NCBI RefSeq assembly: GCF_024055715.1
Contig: NZ_JAMXMV010000026.1
Span: 1 to 64,000, forward strand
Origin: Actinoallomurus soli
Lineage (GTDB): Bacteria > Actinomycetota > Actinomycetes > Streptosporangiales > Streptosporangiaceae
Length of the DNA stretch: 64,000 nucleotides
Direction of reading: 5' to 3'
In this document: one piece after another, positions 41,383 through 50,317 of the stretch
How positions within the stretch are numbered: position 1 is the first letter of the stretch
Layout of the letters: every line of letters begins with the position of its first letter
Notes under the pieces: generated by a model
Told to the model about the DNA's origin: nothing
The model's input: only the letters and a program-made list of their open reading frames with translations
Databases searched by the model: none
Made by a program: the position numbers and the translations under genes

Positions 41383-42624
41383 TCACCAGGTGACGGGCAG
41401 CTCGTAGATCCCGTAGACGAGGGTGTCGTGCCTGAACTTGATCCGAGCCGGATCGATGGCCAGGGCGAGCGTCGGAATGCGCCGGTACAGAGTGCCGTAG
41501 ACGACCTGGAGCTCCAGCCTGGCCAGGGGCCGGCCGAGGCACTGGTGGACGCCGAACCCGAAGGCCATGTGCCCTCGGGCATCGCGGTGCACGTCGAGCC
41601 GGTCCGCGTTGGGGAATACGGTCTCGTCGCGGTTGGCGACCTCGTTGGGGACGATGATGCCCTCACCCGCGCGGATGACCGTGCCGGCGATCTCGATGTC
41701 CTCCATGGCCACCCGGCGGACTCCGTTGTGCACGGGGGACAGGTACCGCAGCATCTCCTCGACGGTGCGCGCGATCGAGTTCGGATCGTCCGTCGCCCGG
41801 ACCTCGGTGAGCTGTTCCGGGTGCGTCAGGAGGGCGTATGTGCCGAGAGCGATCATATTCGCGGTGGTCGCGTGCCCGGCGATGAGCAGCAGCAGTCCCA
41901 TGAACGCCAGGTCCGGCCGGGAGAGCCTCCCGGTGGCGACGTGCTCGGCGGCTACCCGGGACAGCAGGTCGTCACCGGGCTCGGCCAGTTTGCGCTCGAC
42001 CAGGCGGTCGAGGTACATGAGCAGCTCTTCCTGCGTCTTCCCCGCGACCTCCGGCGGGGTGTCGTGAGTGATCAGCGTCCCGCTGGCCCGCTGGAAGTAG
42101 TCGTGGTCGGTGTACGGGACGCCGAGGAGCCGGCAGATCACCAAGGAGGTCAGCGGCAGGGCGAACGCGGTGACGAGGTCGACCGGGGACGGGCCGGCCA
42201 GCAACTCGTCGATGAGGTCGTCAACGAGGCTCTGAACACCGGGTCGCATCCTCTCGATCCGCTTGACGCTGAAGGCCTCGGTGACCATGCGGCGCTGCTG
42301 CGCGTGCTCCGGGTCGTCCATGAACATGAAGCTGAAGGGCTGTTCGCGATGCATGTACGTGGCAGGAGTCAGATGCGGGTAACCGTCCGCGCGCGGGTTC
42401 GTACTGAGCCGCCGGTCCGTCAGGAGGGCACGCTGCTCGGCGTGCCGGGTAACGAGCCAGGGGGTGCTGCCGTCCCATAGGCGCACCCGCACTAGCGGCC
42501 CCTCGGCCCGCATGGCGGCCAGGTCCGGCGGCGGGTCGAGCGGGCACCCCTCCGCGCGCGGCATCGGGTAGTCGGGAATGTCGTCCGGTTCCCGGTCGGG
42601 ACGTTCGGTCAGTGATCGCGCCAT
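41383..42624 (-). CDS. Cytochrome P450 at the edge of the polyketide cluster
   Basis: A 413-residue P450 of the CYP105/107-like actinomycete type. It has the C-helix segment DPEHAQQRRMVTEAF, ExxR in EEMLRYL, and the haem loop FGFGVHQCLGRPLARLEL with Cys near residue 362. The I-helix reads LLIAGHATTANMIAL; the acidic residue of AGxE/DTT is replaced by Ala, while both Thr are kept. Its promoter lies in the duplicated segment before SARP copy 1, so it may be under SARP control. It is a candidate tailoring oxidase for the polyketide. No ferredoxin gene is adjacent. Confidence 0.9.
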   Translation of the reverse strand: MARSLTERPDREPDDIPDYPMPRAEGCPLDPPPDLAAMRAEGPLVRVRLWDGSTPWLVTRHAEQRALLTDRRLSTNPRADGYPHLTPATYMHREQPFSFMFMDDPEHAQQRRMVTEAFSVKRIERMRPGVQSLVDDLIDELLAGPSPVDLVTAFALPLTSLVICRLLGVPYTDHDYFQRASGTLITHDTPPEVAGKTQEELLMYLDRLVERKLAEPGDDLLSRVAAEHVATGRLSRPDLAFMGLLLLIAGHATTANMIALGTYALLTHPEQLTEVRATDDPNSIARTVEEMLRYLSPVHNGVRRVAMEDIEIAGTVIRAGEGIIVPNEVANRDETVFPNADRLDVHRDARGHMAFGFGVHQCLGRPLARLELQVVYGTLYRRIPTLALAIDPARIKFRHDTLVYGIYELPVTW

Positions 42625-42739
42625 GGGACCACACCTCCACGGTAAGCGGGGCTGGGCTCGGCATCCGACGTATCTGCGCCTCGCATAATTGATCCCCCGC
42701 CGGCAGGACGTGACAACCGACAGTGAAATCCTGATGCTT

Positions 42740-44058
42740 TGGGCATCGTATGCATCTCCAGATGCCTCAATGCATGGCTGCTCATTTCAACACGGTTGGC
42801 CATGCGGCTTGTTCCGGTCTTAATCAACTCTAAAGTTCCTGGATGTGGGCGTTTCGCGGCCGGTCGTTGAAAGATGAGCAGGTCCTTGCCCTGTCGTCCG
42901 CGAGGCCTGGTCTCGAGGCGGCCGTCTCATGCGATGACGATGCGCCACATAAGAGCGCGACCGGCACATCAAGATCACATATCATCTGCCCAATGTCGCC
43001 CCTGGAGGGATGGCGACACTTCAGCCCGGGGGAAGGGTTGATTGGCGTCTTGTGTTGACAGCTTTGACTAACTGTTTTAAACTGATCTTGTGACCGCCGA
43101 TGTTCACTTTGAGGATCGGGGCGGCATCGGCAAACTCCAAAGTGGATCTCGGCATAGTGGTCCACTGCCGATCGTGAGTGGGGAACCTTCGCGTGAGTAT
43201 GTCCGTCAATCGGCCATCAGGAGTGTGGAGCTTCGTGGCGTGAGCGGCGCAGGCGACACGGACAGAAAATCGATTCGGCATCGAGACCGGCAAGAGGAAT
43301 CCTTGCATGCGCTATGAGATCCTAGGGCCCCTACGAATCGTGTCCGGAGGCAGGGAATTCGAGCTGCGATCACACAAAATGCAGGTCCTTCTGGCGACGT
43401 TACTGGTCCGTTACGACCAAGTGGTGCCGGCCGACCGACTCCTCGGCGAACTGTGGGGGCAGGATCCACCGCGGCGAGCGGACGCAAGCCTCTACGTGTA
43501 CATATCGCAGCTGCGAAAATTCATCTCCAGCGTCGAACGGGCGGAAAGTAAGATCCTGACCAAATCGCCTGGATACATGCTGAGCATAGGAGCGGCGGAG
43601 CTCGACTTCGAAAGGTTCTACGACCTGCTGTCCAAGGGTCGCGAACTGTACGCGGATGGGCACCCGCAGGAGGCGGCCGCCGTTCTGTCGGAGGCGATCG
43701 AGTTGCACCGCGGGCCGGTGCTGGGCGGGCTTCCGTGCGGCCCCACGGTCACCAACTTCGCGACGCTGGTGGAGGAGTTGCGACTTGAGTGCCTCGAGAT
43801 ACTCATAGAGGCGAATCTCGCCCTCGGCCGTCATCGGGAGATGATAGGGCTGCTGTACTCACTGACCGCCGAGCACCCGCTGCGCGAAGTGTTCTACGAG
43901 CTTCTCATGACCGCACTGCACCGCTGCGGACGAAGCGCCGACGCCCTTCGCACCTATCACCACGCCCGGACCCTCATCGTGGAAGAACTCGGTGTGGATC
44001 CCGGCAGGCCACTGCGTGAGCTCCATCAGACCATCCTGACGGACGACGCGAAGGAGCG
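42740..44058. repeat. Segmental duplication, copy 1 (control region plus SARP gene)
   Basis: This segment matches 50318-51535. The non-coding part (42740-43306) is diverged but alignable: shared blocks include CTCATTTCAACACGGT, GGTCTTAATCAACTCTAAAG and TCTTGTGTTGACA. Copy 1 has extra sequence at about 43110-43250. The last 401 bases (43658-44058) differ from copy 2 at a single position. It starts with the small palindrome GCATCT-CC-AGATGC. It also contains the promoter side of the minus-strand P450, so the duplication carries bidirectional control sequence. Confidence 0.9.
43055..43083 (+). promoter_or_regulatory. Consensus-like promoter for SARP copy 1
   Basis: TTGACA (43055-43060), a 17-base spacer and TAAACT (43078-43083). 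This is unusually close to the general sigma-70/HrdB consensus for such GC-rich DNA. It lies 224 bases before the SARP start, leaving a long untranslated leader. Confidence 0.65.
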
Positions 44059-44119
44059 AGCCGGCGGCAGGCGTTCTAGCGTGGCCCTGCCCGGGCTCGG
44101 CAGAAGGGGCGACCTGTGA
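43307..44119 (+). CDS. SARP-family pathway activator, copy 1
   Basis: A 270-residue regulator. The N-terminal OmpR-type DNA-binding domain is residues 1-95 (MRYEILGPLRIVSGGREFEL; RRADASLYVYISQLRKFISS). The bacterial transcriptional activation domain is about 100-248 (LHRGPVLGGLPCGPTVTNFA; LREVFYELLMTALHRCGRSA). SARPs activate antibiotic biosynthesis genes. ATG 43307 is preceded by AAGAGGAAT. Its stop overlaps the start of the type II thioesterase (GTGA). It differs from copy 2 by twelve residues in the shared region and has its own C-terminus. It is the probable activator of the tetronate-type cluster. Confidence 0.93.
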   Translation: MRYEILGPLRIVSGGREFELRSHKMQVLLATLLVRYDQVVPADRLLGELWGQDPPRRADASLYVYISQLRKFISSVERAESKILTKSPGYMLSIGAAELDFERFYDLLSKGRELYADGHPQEAAAVLSEAIELHRGPVLGGLPCGPTVTNFATLVEELRLECLEILIEANLALGRHREMIGLLYSLTAEHPLREVFYELLMTALHRCGRSADALRTYHHARTLIVEELGVDPGRPLRELHQTILTDDAKERAGGRRSSVALPGLGRRGDL

Positions 44120-44865
44120 CGGAGCCGGACGGCCGCTGGATCCGCAGGTTCCGGCCAGTCCAAGACGCGCGCGCCACACTGGTGTGTTTTCCCTTCGCAG
44201 GCGGGTCGGCGAGTTACTTTTTTCCTCTTTCCCGGGCACTGCCGGCCTGGGTCGAGGTCTGCGCGGTCCAGTACCCGGGACGGCAGGACCGCAGGAGCGA
44301 GTGCTGCATTGAGGACATCGTCGTGCTCGCGGATCGCATAGCCGAGGCCCTTCGGGGCTGGCCGAGGCGGGATATGGTGTTGCTCGGGCACAGCATGGGC
44401 GCCACGGTGGCGTTCGAGGTGGCCCGCAGGCTTGAGTTCTCGGGAAGTGTCGGGCCTTCGCCCACCCGCCTGATCGCGTCTGCCCGCCGAGCGCCCACGA
44501 TTCCCACCGAAACGCTGGTGCATCGTCGCACTGACAGCGAGATAATGTCTGAAATGCGGCGCCTGCAGTCCTCGAGTACAGCTGCGATCATCGACGATGA
44601 ATTACTGAGTTCCTTCCTTCCCGCGATTCGGGCGGACTTCAAGGCGATCGAGACGTATGTATGTGCGGCCGACACTGAGATCGGCTGTCCCATAACGGCC
44701 TTCGCCGGGGAGGCCGACCCCGTTACGTCGCTAGACCAGGTCACGGCATGGGCCGAGTGCACGAGCGGAGAATTCGATCTCCGGGTCTTTCCTGGCGGTC
44801 ATTTCTTCCTGGATGGCTGGAGTAGCGCGAATGTAGCTGTGATCGAAGAATATCTTGTTGTCTAG
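44116..44865 (+). CDS. Type II thioesterase (PKS editing)
   Basis: A 249-residue alpha/beta hydrolase of the GrsT/TEII class. It has FPFAGGSASYFFPLSRALP near the N-terminus, the nucleophile in LLGHSMGATVAFEVA, the Asp in FAGEADPVTS and the His in FPGGHFFLDGW. TEII enzymes remove aberrant acyl groups from carrier proteins. It starts at GTG 44116 overlapping the SARP stop, so regulator and editor are co-transcribed. A decayed copy of this gene follows SARP copy 2. It strongly supports a PKS cluster. Confidence 0.93.
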   Translation: MTEPDGRWIRRFRPVQDARATLVCFPFAGGSASYFFPLSRALPAWVEVCAVQYPGRQDRRSECCIEDIVVLADRIAEALRGWPRRDMVLLGHSMGATVAFEVARRLEFSGSVGPSPTRLIASARRAPTIPTETLVHRRTDSEIMSEMRRLQSSSTAAIIDDELLSSFLPAIRADFKAIETYVCAADTEIGCPITAFAGEADPVTSLDQVTAWAECTSGEFDLRVFPGGHFFLDGWSSANVAVIEEYLVV

Positions 44866-45034
44866 TGACTTCCCCCTGAGCTGTGCCGCTCGGAAGCTCG
44901 GTTCAGCGATACGAGCCGCGAGGACCAGGGGGCATCAACGATCGTAATGCGGCCTCCTTGCTCAGTCCGCGTAACTCCCTCTTCGCTCGGAAACAATCAG
45001 GTACCAGCCGCATTCCCCGTGGGAGACTAACGGA

Positions 45035-45640
45035 ATGATGATGGACTATCCGGAGCATCTGCTGGTCCGCGAGGCGGCGCCGCCCTACCAGGATGAGGGG
45101 CCGCATGCGCTGTGGCATTTCAGCGATGACGATTCGCTGGGGCTGTTCGAGCCGCGCGCGTCGACGAAGTCCGGCGCGCCGCGGCTGGTGTGGGCGGTGG
45201 ATTCGCGGCACGCGCCCATGTTCTGGTTCCCCCGGGACTGCCTGCGCGGGTGCATCTGGCCTGTCTCGACGACCACGGAGGAGGACCGGGAGAGGTTCTT
45301 CGGACAGAGCGCGGCGAACCGGATCCACGTCATGGAGGCGGACGGGCTGCGGCGGATGCGCGACTGCCGCCTGTACGCCTACCGGCTTCCGGGGGAGACG
45401 TTCCGGCCGGACGACGTCGTAGGCGGCTTCTGGGTCTCCGACCAGCAGGTGGAGGCGATCGAGCGGGTGGTCGTCGACGACTTGATCGGCAGGCACGCCG
45501 CCGCCGGCATCGAGTTGCGGATCACGCCGCGGATCTGGCCGCTCTGGGAACGGGTCATCGAGTCGACCGTCGAGTTCAGCGGCTCACGGGGCCTGCCCTA
45601 CCGGAGGACACTGGAGAACCCGGGCGCACCCGGGGAGTGA
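45035..45640 (+). CDS. DUF6886-like protein
   Basis: A 201-residue soluble protein. Recognisable stretches are HALWHFSDDDSLGLFEPRAS, RLVWAVDSRHAPMFWFPRDC and RIHVMEADGLRRMRDCRLYA, like the widespread uncharacterised DUF6886 family (W-x-F-S-x-D near the N-terminus, then APxxWFPRDCP-like). Two adjacent ATGs could start it; GGGAGAC lies upstream. No catalytic function is known. It does not look pathway-specific and may be a passenger in the cluster region. Confidence 0.75.
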   Translation: MMMDYPEHLLVREAAPPYQDEGPHALWHFSDDDSLGLFEPRASTKSGAPRLVWAVDSRHAPMFWFPRDCLRGCIWPVSTTTEEDRERFFGQSAANRIHVMEADGLRRMRDCRLYAYRLPGETFRPDDVVGGFWVSDQQVEAIERVVVDDLIGRHAAAGIELRITPRIWPLWERVIESTVEFSGSRGLPYRRTLENPGAPGE

Positions 45641-45745
45641 GATGCCCTCGGAGCGCCGCCGGGGTCGTGAAGGCGCGGCCCGCGAGGCCGAGCGCCTGCG
45701 GGCCGCGCACGTCGGCCTCGCGGTCGCCGGTGAAGACCGCCCCCC
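45636..45745 (-). pseudogene. Possible remnant of a HAD-family hydrolase
   Basis: On the minus strand a stretch reads AVFTGDREADVRGPQALGLA followed by FTTPAALRGHL. This is the C-terminal motif IV region of HAD phosphatases (GDxxxD, then G-x-x-F-x-x-P-x-x-L). No upstream HAD motifs or start are present, and the frame runs into the 3' end of the DUF6886 gene. It looks like the tail of a deleted gene. The remaining part of the 281-base gap holds only the palindromes before the MFS gene. Confidence 0.4.
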
Positions 45746-45887
45746 GCCTCGGCACACACCCGGGGCATGGGGGTAGATCGCCGGATCCGGTCGGGTCATG
45801 CCGGCGCGGCGCTGGTCGTCCGGCCGGCAGGGGAGATCCCGACCTGATCGTGACTCTGTCTTCACCGTGAGTCGAGGGCAATCGTTT

Positions 45888-45909
45888 GTTGTAACACAAC
45901 AATTGTTGT
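45888..45909. promoter_or_regulatory. Overlapping palindromes before the MFS exporter gene
   Basis: GTTGT-AAC-ACAAC (45888-45900) overlaps ACAAC-AATT-GTTGT (45896-45909), giving three regularly spaced half-sites of TTGT type. They end 12 bases before the ATG at 45922. This is the kind of site bound by MarR repressors, and a MarR gene follows in the same operon. Confidence 0.65.
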
Positions 45910-45921
45910 ACGGTAACGGTC

Positions 45922-47361
45922 ATGCTTTCTGTCGAACCTTCGCAAACGCTGTCGCCGCGCGGGCGGACCATCGTGCTCTTAACCTGCTTCCTGAGCGTGC
46001 TCGTGGCGGGGCTGGACACGACGATCGCCAATGTGGCGTTGCCCTCGATTCAGAAGGCACTGCACGCGCCGGTCAGTGGCCTGCAGTGGGTGGTCGACGC
46101 CTACACGCTGGTCATCGCCTGCCTGTTGATCTTCTCGGGTTCGGTGGCCGATCGGTTCGGCCGGCGCCGGGTGTTCCAGGTCGGGCTGGGGTTCTTCTCG
46201 CTCGGTTCCCTGCTGTGCGGCCTCGCGCCCTCCCTGGGAGCCCTGGTCGCCTTCCGCGCGCTCCAGGCGGTGGGCGGCGCGATGCTGAACCCGGTCGCGA
46301 TGTCGATCATCGCCACCACCTTCACCGACCAGAACGAACGCGCTCGCGCGGTGGGCGCATGGGGAGCGGTGGCGGGTCTGAGCGGGGCCGGCGGCCCCGT
46401 GCTCGGCGGGCTGCTGGTCAGCGGCCTCGGATGGCGATCCATCTTCTGGGTCAACGTGCCGGTCGGTGCTCTGGCCATCTACCTGACCCAGAGGTTCGTC
46501 CCCGAATCCAGGGCGGCGAGCGGCAAGCGGTTCGACCCTCTCGGCCAGCTGCTCGTCGTCACCTTCCTCGGCCCGGTCACCGCCGCCGTCATCGAAGGCC
46601 CCCGGCACGGCTGGAGCTCACCGTTCATCGTCGCACTGTTCGTCCTGGCCGCCGTCTCGGTGTCCGGGCTGGTCGTGATCGAGTCCCGACGCGCCGGGCC
46701 GCTGGTGGACATCCGGTTCTTCCGGAGTCCGGCGTTCTCGGGAGCGGCGATCATTGCGGTGGTCGCCTTGATGACCCTGGGCGGGTTCTTGTTCCTCAAC
46801 ACTCTCTACCTGCAAGATGTCCGCGGCTACAGCGCGCTGCACGCCGGCCTGCTCACCATTCCGATGGCCGCCGCGCTGGCGGTATGCGCGATGATCTCGG
46901 GACGCGTCGTGGCCGCCCGGGGCCCCAGGCCGGCGCTCGTGCTGGCCGGGCTGCTGCTGACGGCGGGGACCGGCCTGCTCATCGGGACCGGACGCGAGAC
47001 CGGGGTCTGGTACCTCATACTCGCCTATCTGCTGTTCGGTGCCGGCTTCGGCCTGGTCGGCACCCCGATGACCAACACCGCCTTGTCAGGGATGCCACGT
47101 GACCAGGCCGGGGTCGCCGGAGCGATCGCCTCGACATGCCGCCAGACCGGCGGCGCGATCGGCGTGGCGGTGTGCGGTTCGATCGTCGCGGGCGGCTCGG
47201 CAGGGTTCGTGGCGTCGAGTCATATCGCCTGGGCCCTGCTGGCCGGCTGCGGTATCGCGACGGTGCTGCTCGGCCTAGTCTCGACCGGGCGCTGGGCCCG
47301 AGCCCGGGCCGAACGCAGCGGCCTGCAACTGGGCACGCAGGCCATGGAGGCGACCCGATGA
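45922..47361 (+). CDS. MFS drug exporter, DHA2 (EmrB/QacA) family
   Basis: A 479-residue efflux pump with 14 predicted membrane helices. Motifs are LDTTIANVALPSIQKAL in helix 1 (the D-x-T-[IV]-V-N-x-ALP motif), SVADRFGRRRVFQVGLGFFS (motif A) and GAVAGLSGAGGPVLGGLL (motif C). It exports drugs by proton antiport. The start codon lies immediately downstream of paired palindromes, without a clear ribosome-binding site. It overlaps the MarR gene by four bases (ATGA). It could export the cluster product or be a general efflux system. Confidence 0.92.
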   Translation: MLSVEPSQTLSPRGRTIVLLTCFLSVLVAGLDTTIANVALPSIQKALHAPVSGLQWVVDAYTLVIACLLIFSGSVADRFGRRRVFQVGLGFFSLGSLLCGLAPSLGALVAFRALQAVGGAMLNPVAMSIIATTFTDQNERARAVGAWGAVAGLSGAGGPVLGGLLVSGLGWRSIFWVNVPVGALAIYLTQRFVPESRAASGKRFDPLGQLLVVTFLGPVTAAVIEGPRHGWSSPFIVALFVLAAVSVSGLVVIESRRAGPLVDIRFFRSPAFSGAAIIAVVALMTLGGFLFLNTLYLQDVRGYSALHAGLLTIPMAAALAVCAMISGRVVAARGPRPALVLAGLLLTAGTGLLIGTGRETGVWYLILAYLLFGAGFGLVGTPMTNTALSGMPRDQAGVAGAIASTCRQTGGAIGVAVCGSIVAGGSAGFVASSHIAWALLAGCGIATVLLGLVSTGRWARARAERSGLQLGTQAMEATR

Positions 47362-47873
47362 ACCTCGAGCCGACGAACGCCGATCCAGCGGGCCCCGACG
47401 AGACCACCACCGACGGCGCCTCGACGGTGCCGGCCCTGGCGAAACAGGCCTGGACGGAAATGCAGGCCTTCGTCACCGGCGAGGACCGCCGTCGTGCCCT
47501 GCGGGCAGAGCTGGACCTCGGCCCGGGGAGGGCGGGCGTACTCATCAGACTCGTCCACGGCCCGATGACACTGCGGGAGATCGCAGAGACCGCCGACGTC
47601 GACCCCCCTGCCGCGACCATCGCCGTGGACCAGCTCCAACGACGCGGACTCGTCCGGAGGGATCCGCACCCCGAGGACAACCGCCGCAAGCTCGTCCGCC
47701 TCACCGACGCCGGACTGCAGGCAGCCGAGACGGCCCGGGCGATCCTCACGGACCCGCCCCCCGCGCTCACCGCACTTGACGCGGACGACCTAGCCGGCCT
47801 TATCCGCGTCCTGGCCACACTGAACTCCGGTCCCCGGTCGGCGCCGGCCGCGTCCGACCGAGGAAGCAGCTGA
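47358..47873 (+). CDS. MarR family regulator of the MFS exporter
   Basis: A 171-residue winged-helix regulator. The HTH is MTLREIAETADVDPPAATIA with VDQLQRRGLVRRDPHPEDNR and the wing KLVRLTDAGLQ. ATG 47358 overlaps the exporter stop, so the regulator is co-expressed with the pump and probably represses it through the palindromes at 45888. The N-terminal ~25 residues and the C-terminus are disordered-looking. The inducer is unknown. Confidence 0.9.
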   Translation: MNLEPTNADPAGPDETTTDGASTVPALAKQAWTEMQAFVTGEDRRRALRAELDLGPGRAGVLIRLVHGPMTLREIAETADVDPPAATIAVDQLQRRGLVRRDPHPEDNRRKLVRLTDAGLQAAETARAILTDPPPALTALDADDLAGLIRVLATLNSGPRSAPAASDRGSS

Positions 47874-47893
47874 CCACCGAAGGCGGGAAATCC

Positions 47894-48481
47894 ATGGCAC
47901 TTCTCGGCGCCCTCCTCCGCAACAGACGCCCCCACGAACGGCATCACGCATGGAACCATCCCCGGCTCACCGCCCCGGACACCATTGAGGTCACCAGCCG
48001 TGACTTCACCCACGAACACCCGCTCGACCTTCGGCACGCCGGGAAGCGCGTGGGCGGCGAGAACCTCTCCCCGCACCTGGCCTGGAGCGAGCCACCGCCC
48101 GCCACCGCCGAGTTGTTGCTGCTGGTCGAGGACCTCGACGCCCCGCTAGGTTCCAGGCCTCCCGTCCACTGCATGGCCATCATCGATCCAGCCGGCCTCC
48201 AGACACCGAACGAACTCCCTGCCGGCGCCCTCAGCAAAGACGACCCCGCCCCTGGAGTCACGCTGCTGCGCCCCACCATCGGACGCGGCTACGTCGGACC
48301 CGAACCTCTCAAAGGCCATGGAGAACACCGCTACGTCTTCCAGATCTACGCTCTCGGTGACAGTCTCTTGAACCATCCCGACCGCGACGCGTTCCTCAAG
48401 TCCCGGCCCCGCGCCCTTCTCGACTCCATCGGCTCCCGAGTACTCGCACGCGGCCGCATCACCGGCACCCACGAGCGCTAG
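47894..48481 (+). CDS. YbhB/YbcL family (PEBP-like) protein
   Basis: A 195-residue phosphatidylethanolamine-binding-protein fold. Typical elements are IEVTSRDFTHEHPLDLRHAG, GGENLSPHLAWSEPPPATAE, LLVEDLDAPL with PPVHCMAIID, and GPEPLKGHGEHRYVFQIYAL. The conserved D-x-D-A-P and P-P-x-G-H-G-x-H-R-Y positions of the ligand pocket are present. Bacterial members have no settled function. It follows the MarR gene by 20 bases and may be in the same operon. Confidence 0.9.
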   Translation: MALLGALLRNRRPHERHHAWNHPRLTAPDTIEVTSRDFTHEHPLDLRHAGKRVGGENLSPHLAWSEPPPATAELLLLVEDLDAPLGSRPPVHCMAIIDPAGLQTPNELPAGALSKDDPAPGVTLLRPTIGRGYVGPEPLKGHGEHRYVFQIYALGDSLLNHPDRDAFLKSRPRALLDSIGSRVLARGRITGTHER

Positions 48482-48613
48482 ACCCATGGCCTGACGAATG
48501 TGCTGTTCGTGATCCCGTGAGCCCCTCGTGCCGTCCGACGCGGAGGAGGGGCTGGTCGGCCAGGACCGCGGTGGACTGGGCGGCCCGGCGTCACCCTGTC
48601 GCGTTCCAAGCGC

Positions 48614-50164
48614 TCACTGCGGCGGGTTGCCATGCTTGCGCACGGGGAGGTCAGCACGCTTGGAACGCAGCATCCGCAGCGAGCGGATGAGCACCTCGCG
48701 GGTCTCCGCCGGGTCGATCACGTCGTCCACGAGTCCGCGCTCGGCGGCGTGGTACGGGTGCATCAGCTCCGCTTTGTACTCTTTGATCAGGCGCTGGCGA
48801 ACGGCTTCAGGGTCGTCGGCAGCGGCGATCTGGCGCCGGAAGATCACGTTCGCGGCGCCCTCCGCCCCCATCACCGCTATCTCATTGGTGGGCCACGCGA
48901 ACGAGAGATCCGCTCCGACCGAGCGGGAGTCCATGACGATGTACGCGCCGCCGTACGCCTTCCGCACGATGAGCTGGATTCGTGGCACGGTCGCGTTGCA
49001 GTACGCGTAGAGCAGCTTGGCGCCATGGCGGATGATTCCGCCGTGTTCCTGCCTCACTCCGGGCAGGAAGCCGGGTACGTCAAGGATGGTCACGATGGGA
49101 ATGTTGAAGGCATCGCACATCTGCACGAACCGTGCCGCCTTCTCGCTCGCGCTGATGTCGAGCACGCCTGCCAGCGACTGCGGCTGGTTGGCGACGATGC
49201 CGACGACCTGGCCGTCCAAGCGGGCGAGGGCCACGATCACGTTGGTCGCCCAGCGGGCATGGACCTCCAAGTAATCACCTTCGTCGACGATCACCTCGAT
49301 CACCGCGCACATGTCGTAGGGCTGAGTGCCGTCAGCGGGTACGAGGTCGAGCAACTCCTCACACCGCCGGTCCGCCGGGTCGCGGGCCAGGGTCGCGGGC
49401 GGCACCTCGTGATTGTTCTGCGGCAGCAGAGAGAGGAGATAGCGCACATCTTCCATGCAGTCGCGCTCGTCGTCGTAGGCGAAATGAGCCACTCCTGACA
49501 GTTCGGCGTGCACATCGGCGCCGCCCAGGTCGTTCTGCGAGATCTCCTCGCCGGTCACAGCTCGCACTACGTCGGGTCCTGTGATGAACATCTGGGAGGT
49601 CTCTCTGACCATGAACACGAAGTCGGTCAGCGCCGGCGCGTACGCCGCCCCGCCCGCGCAGGGGCCGAGCATCACGCTGATCTGCGGGATGACGCCGGAC
49701 GCCTGGGTATTGCGGGTGAAGATGCCGCCGTAGCCGGCGAGCGCGGTGACGCCTTCCTGGATGCGGGCGCCCGCTCCGTCATTGAGTGAGATCAAAGGTG
49801 CCCCGGCGGCCAGGGCCATGTCCATGATCTTGTGAATCTTCTGTGCGTGGGCCTCACCGAGTGCGCCGCCGAAGATGCGGAAGTCATGGGCGTAGACGAA
49901 TGCCGTCCGGCCGTGCACGGTGCCCCAACCGGTGATCACGCCATCGGTGTGCGGCCTGTTCTCCTCCATGCCGAAACCGGTCGCCCGGTGTCGGCGAAGT
50001 GGTTCCACCTCGTGAAACGTGCCCTCGTCGAGGAGCAGCGTGATCCGCTCGCGCGCTGTCAGCTTGCCCTTCGCGTGCTGGCTGTCCGTGGCGCGCTGGC
50101 TGGGGCCAGCGATGACTTGTGCCCGGATCTCGTGAAGCAGTTGGCGGGCGTGTTCGGCCGTCAT
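48614..50164 (-). CDS. Acyl-CoA carboxylase beta subunit (carboxyltransferase)
   Basis: A 516-residue carboxyltransferase of acetyl/propionyl-CoA carboxylases. The N-half has GEAHAQKIHKIMDMALAAGA, PLISLNDGAGARIQEGV and ISVMLGPCAGGAAYAPALTD. The C-half has DVPGFLPGVRQEHGGIIRHG, GAKLLYAYCNATVP and KAYGGAYIVMDSRS. With a biotinylated alpha subunit encoded elsewhere it makes malonyl- or methylmalonyl-CoA. In a PKS cluster it would supply extender units. Its promoter region lies in duplication copy 2, mirroring the P450 before copy 1, so both minus-strand genes may be under SARP control. Confidence 0.95.
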   Translation of the reverse strand: MTAEHARQLLHEIRAQVIAGPSQRATDSQHAKGKLTARERITLLLDEGTFHEVEPLRRHRATGFGMEENRPHTDGVITGWGTVHGRTAFVYAHDFRIFGGALGEAHAQKIHKIMDMALAAGAPLISLNDGAGARIQEGVTALAGYGGIFTRNTQASGVIPQISVMLGPCAGGAAYAPALTDFVFMVRETSQMFITGPDVVRAVTGEEISQNDLGGADVHAELSGVAHFAYDDERDCMEDVRYLLSLLPQNNHEVPPATLARDPADRRCEELLDLVPADGTQPYDMCAVIEVIVDEGDYLEVHARWATNVIVALARLDGQVVGIVANQPQSLAGVLDISASEKAARFVQMCDAFNIPIVTILDVPGFLPGVRQEHGGIIRHGAKLLYAYCNATVPRIQLIVRKAYGGAYIVMDSRSVGADLSFAWPTNEIAVMGAEGAANVIFRRQIAAADDPEAVRQRLIKEYKAELMHPYHAAERGLVDDVIDPAETREVLIRSLRMLRSKRADLPVRKHGNPPQ

Positions 50165-50317
50165 CGACTCTCGTCCAATTCGTCCGGTCCTGCGGTAGGC
50201 CGTCCTACGTCGGCTCGCGGAGCTTCAGCGGACGCCGGGGAATCCGGTAGGCCGGCCGACTCTGGGGGCGGGTGCATTCGATGCCGATGTTCACAGGGGA
50301 CCCTAAAGGCTACCTTT

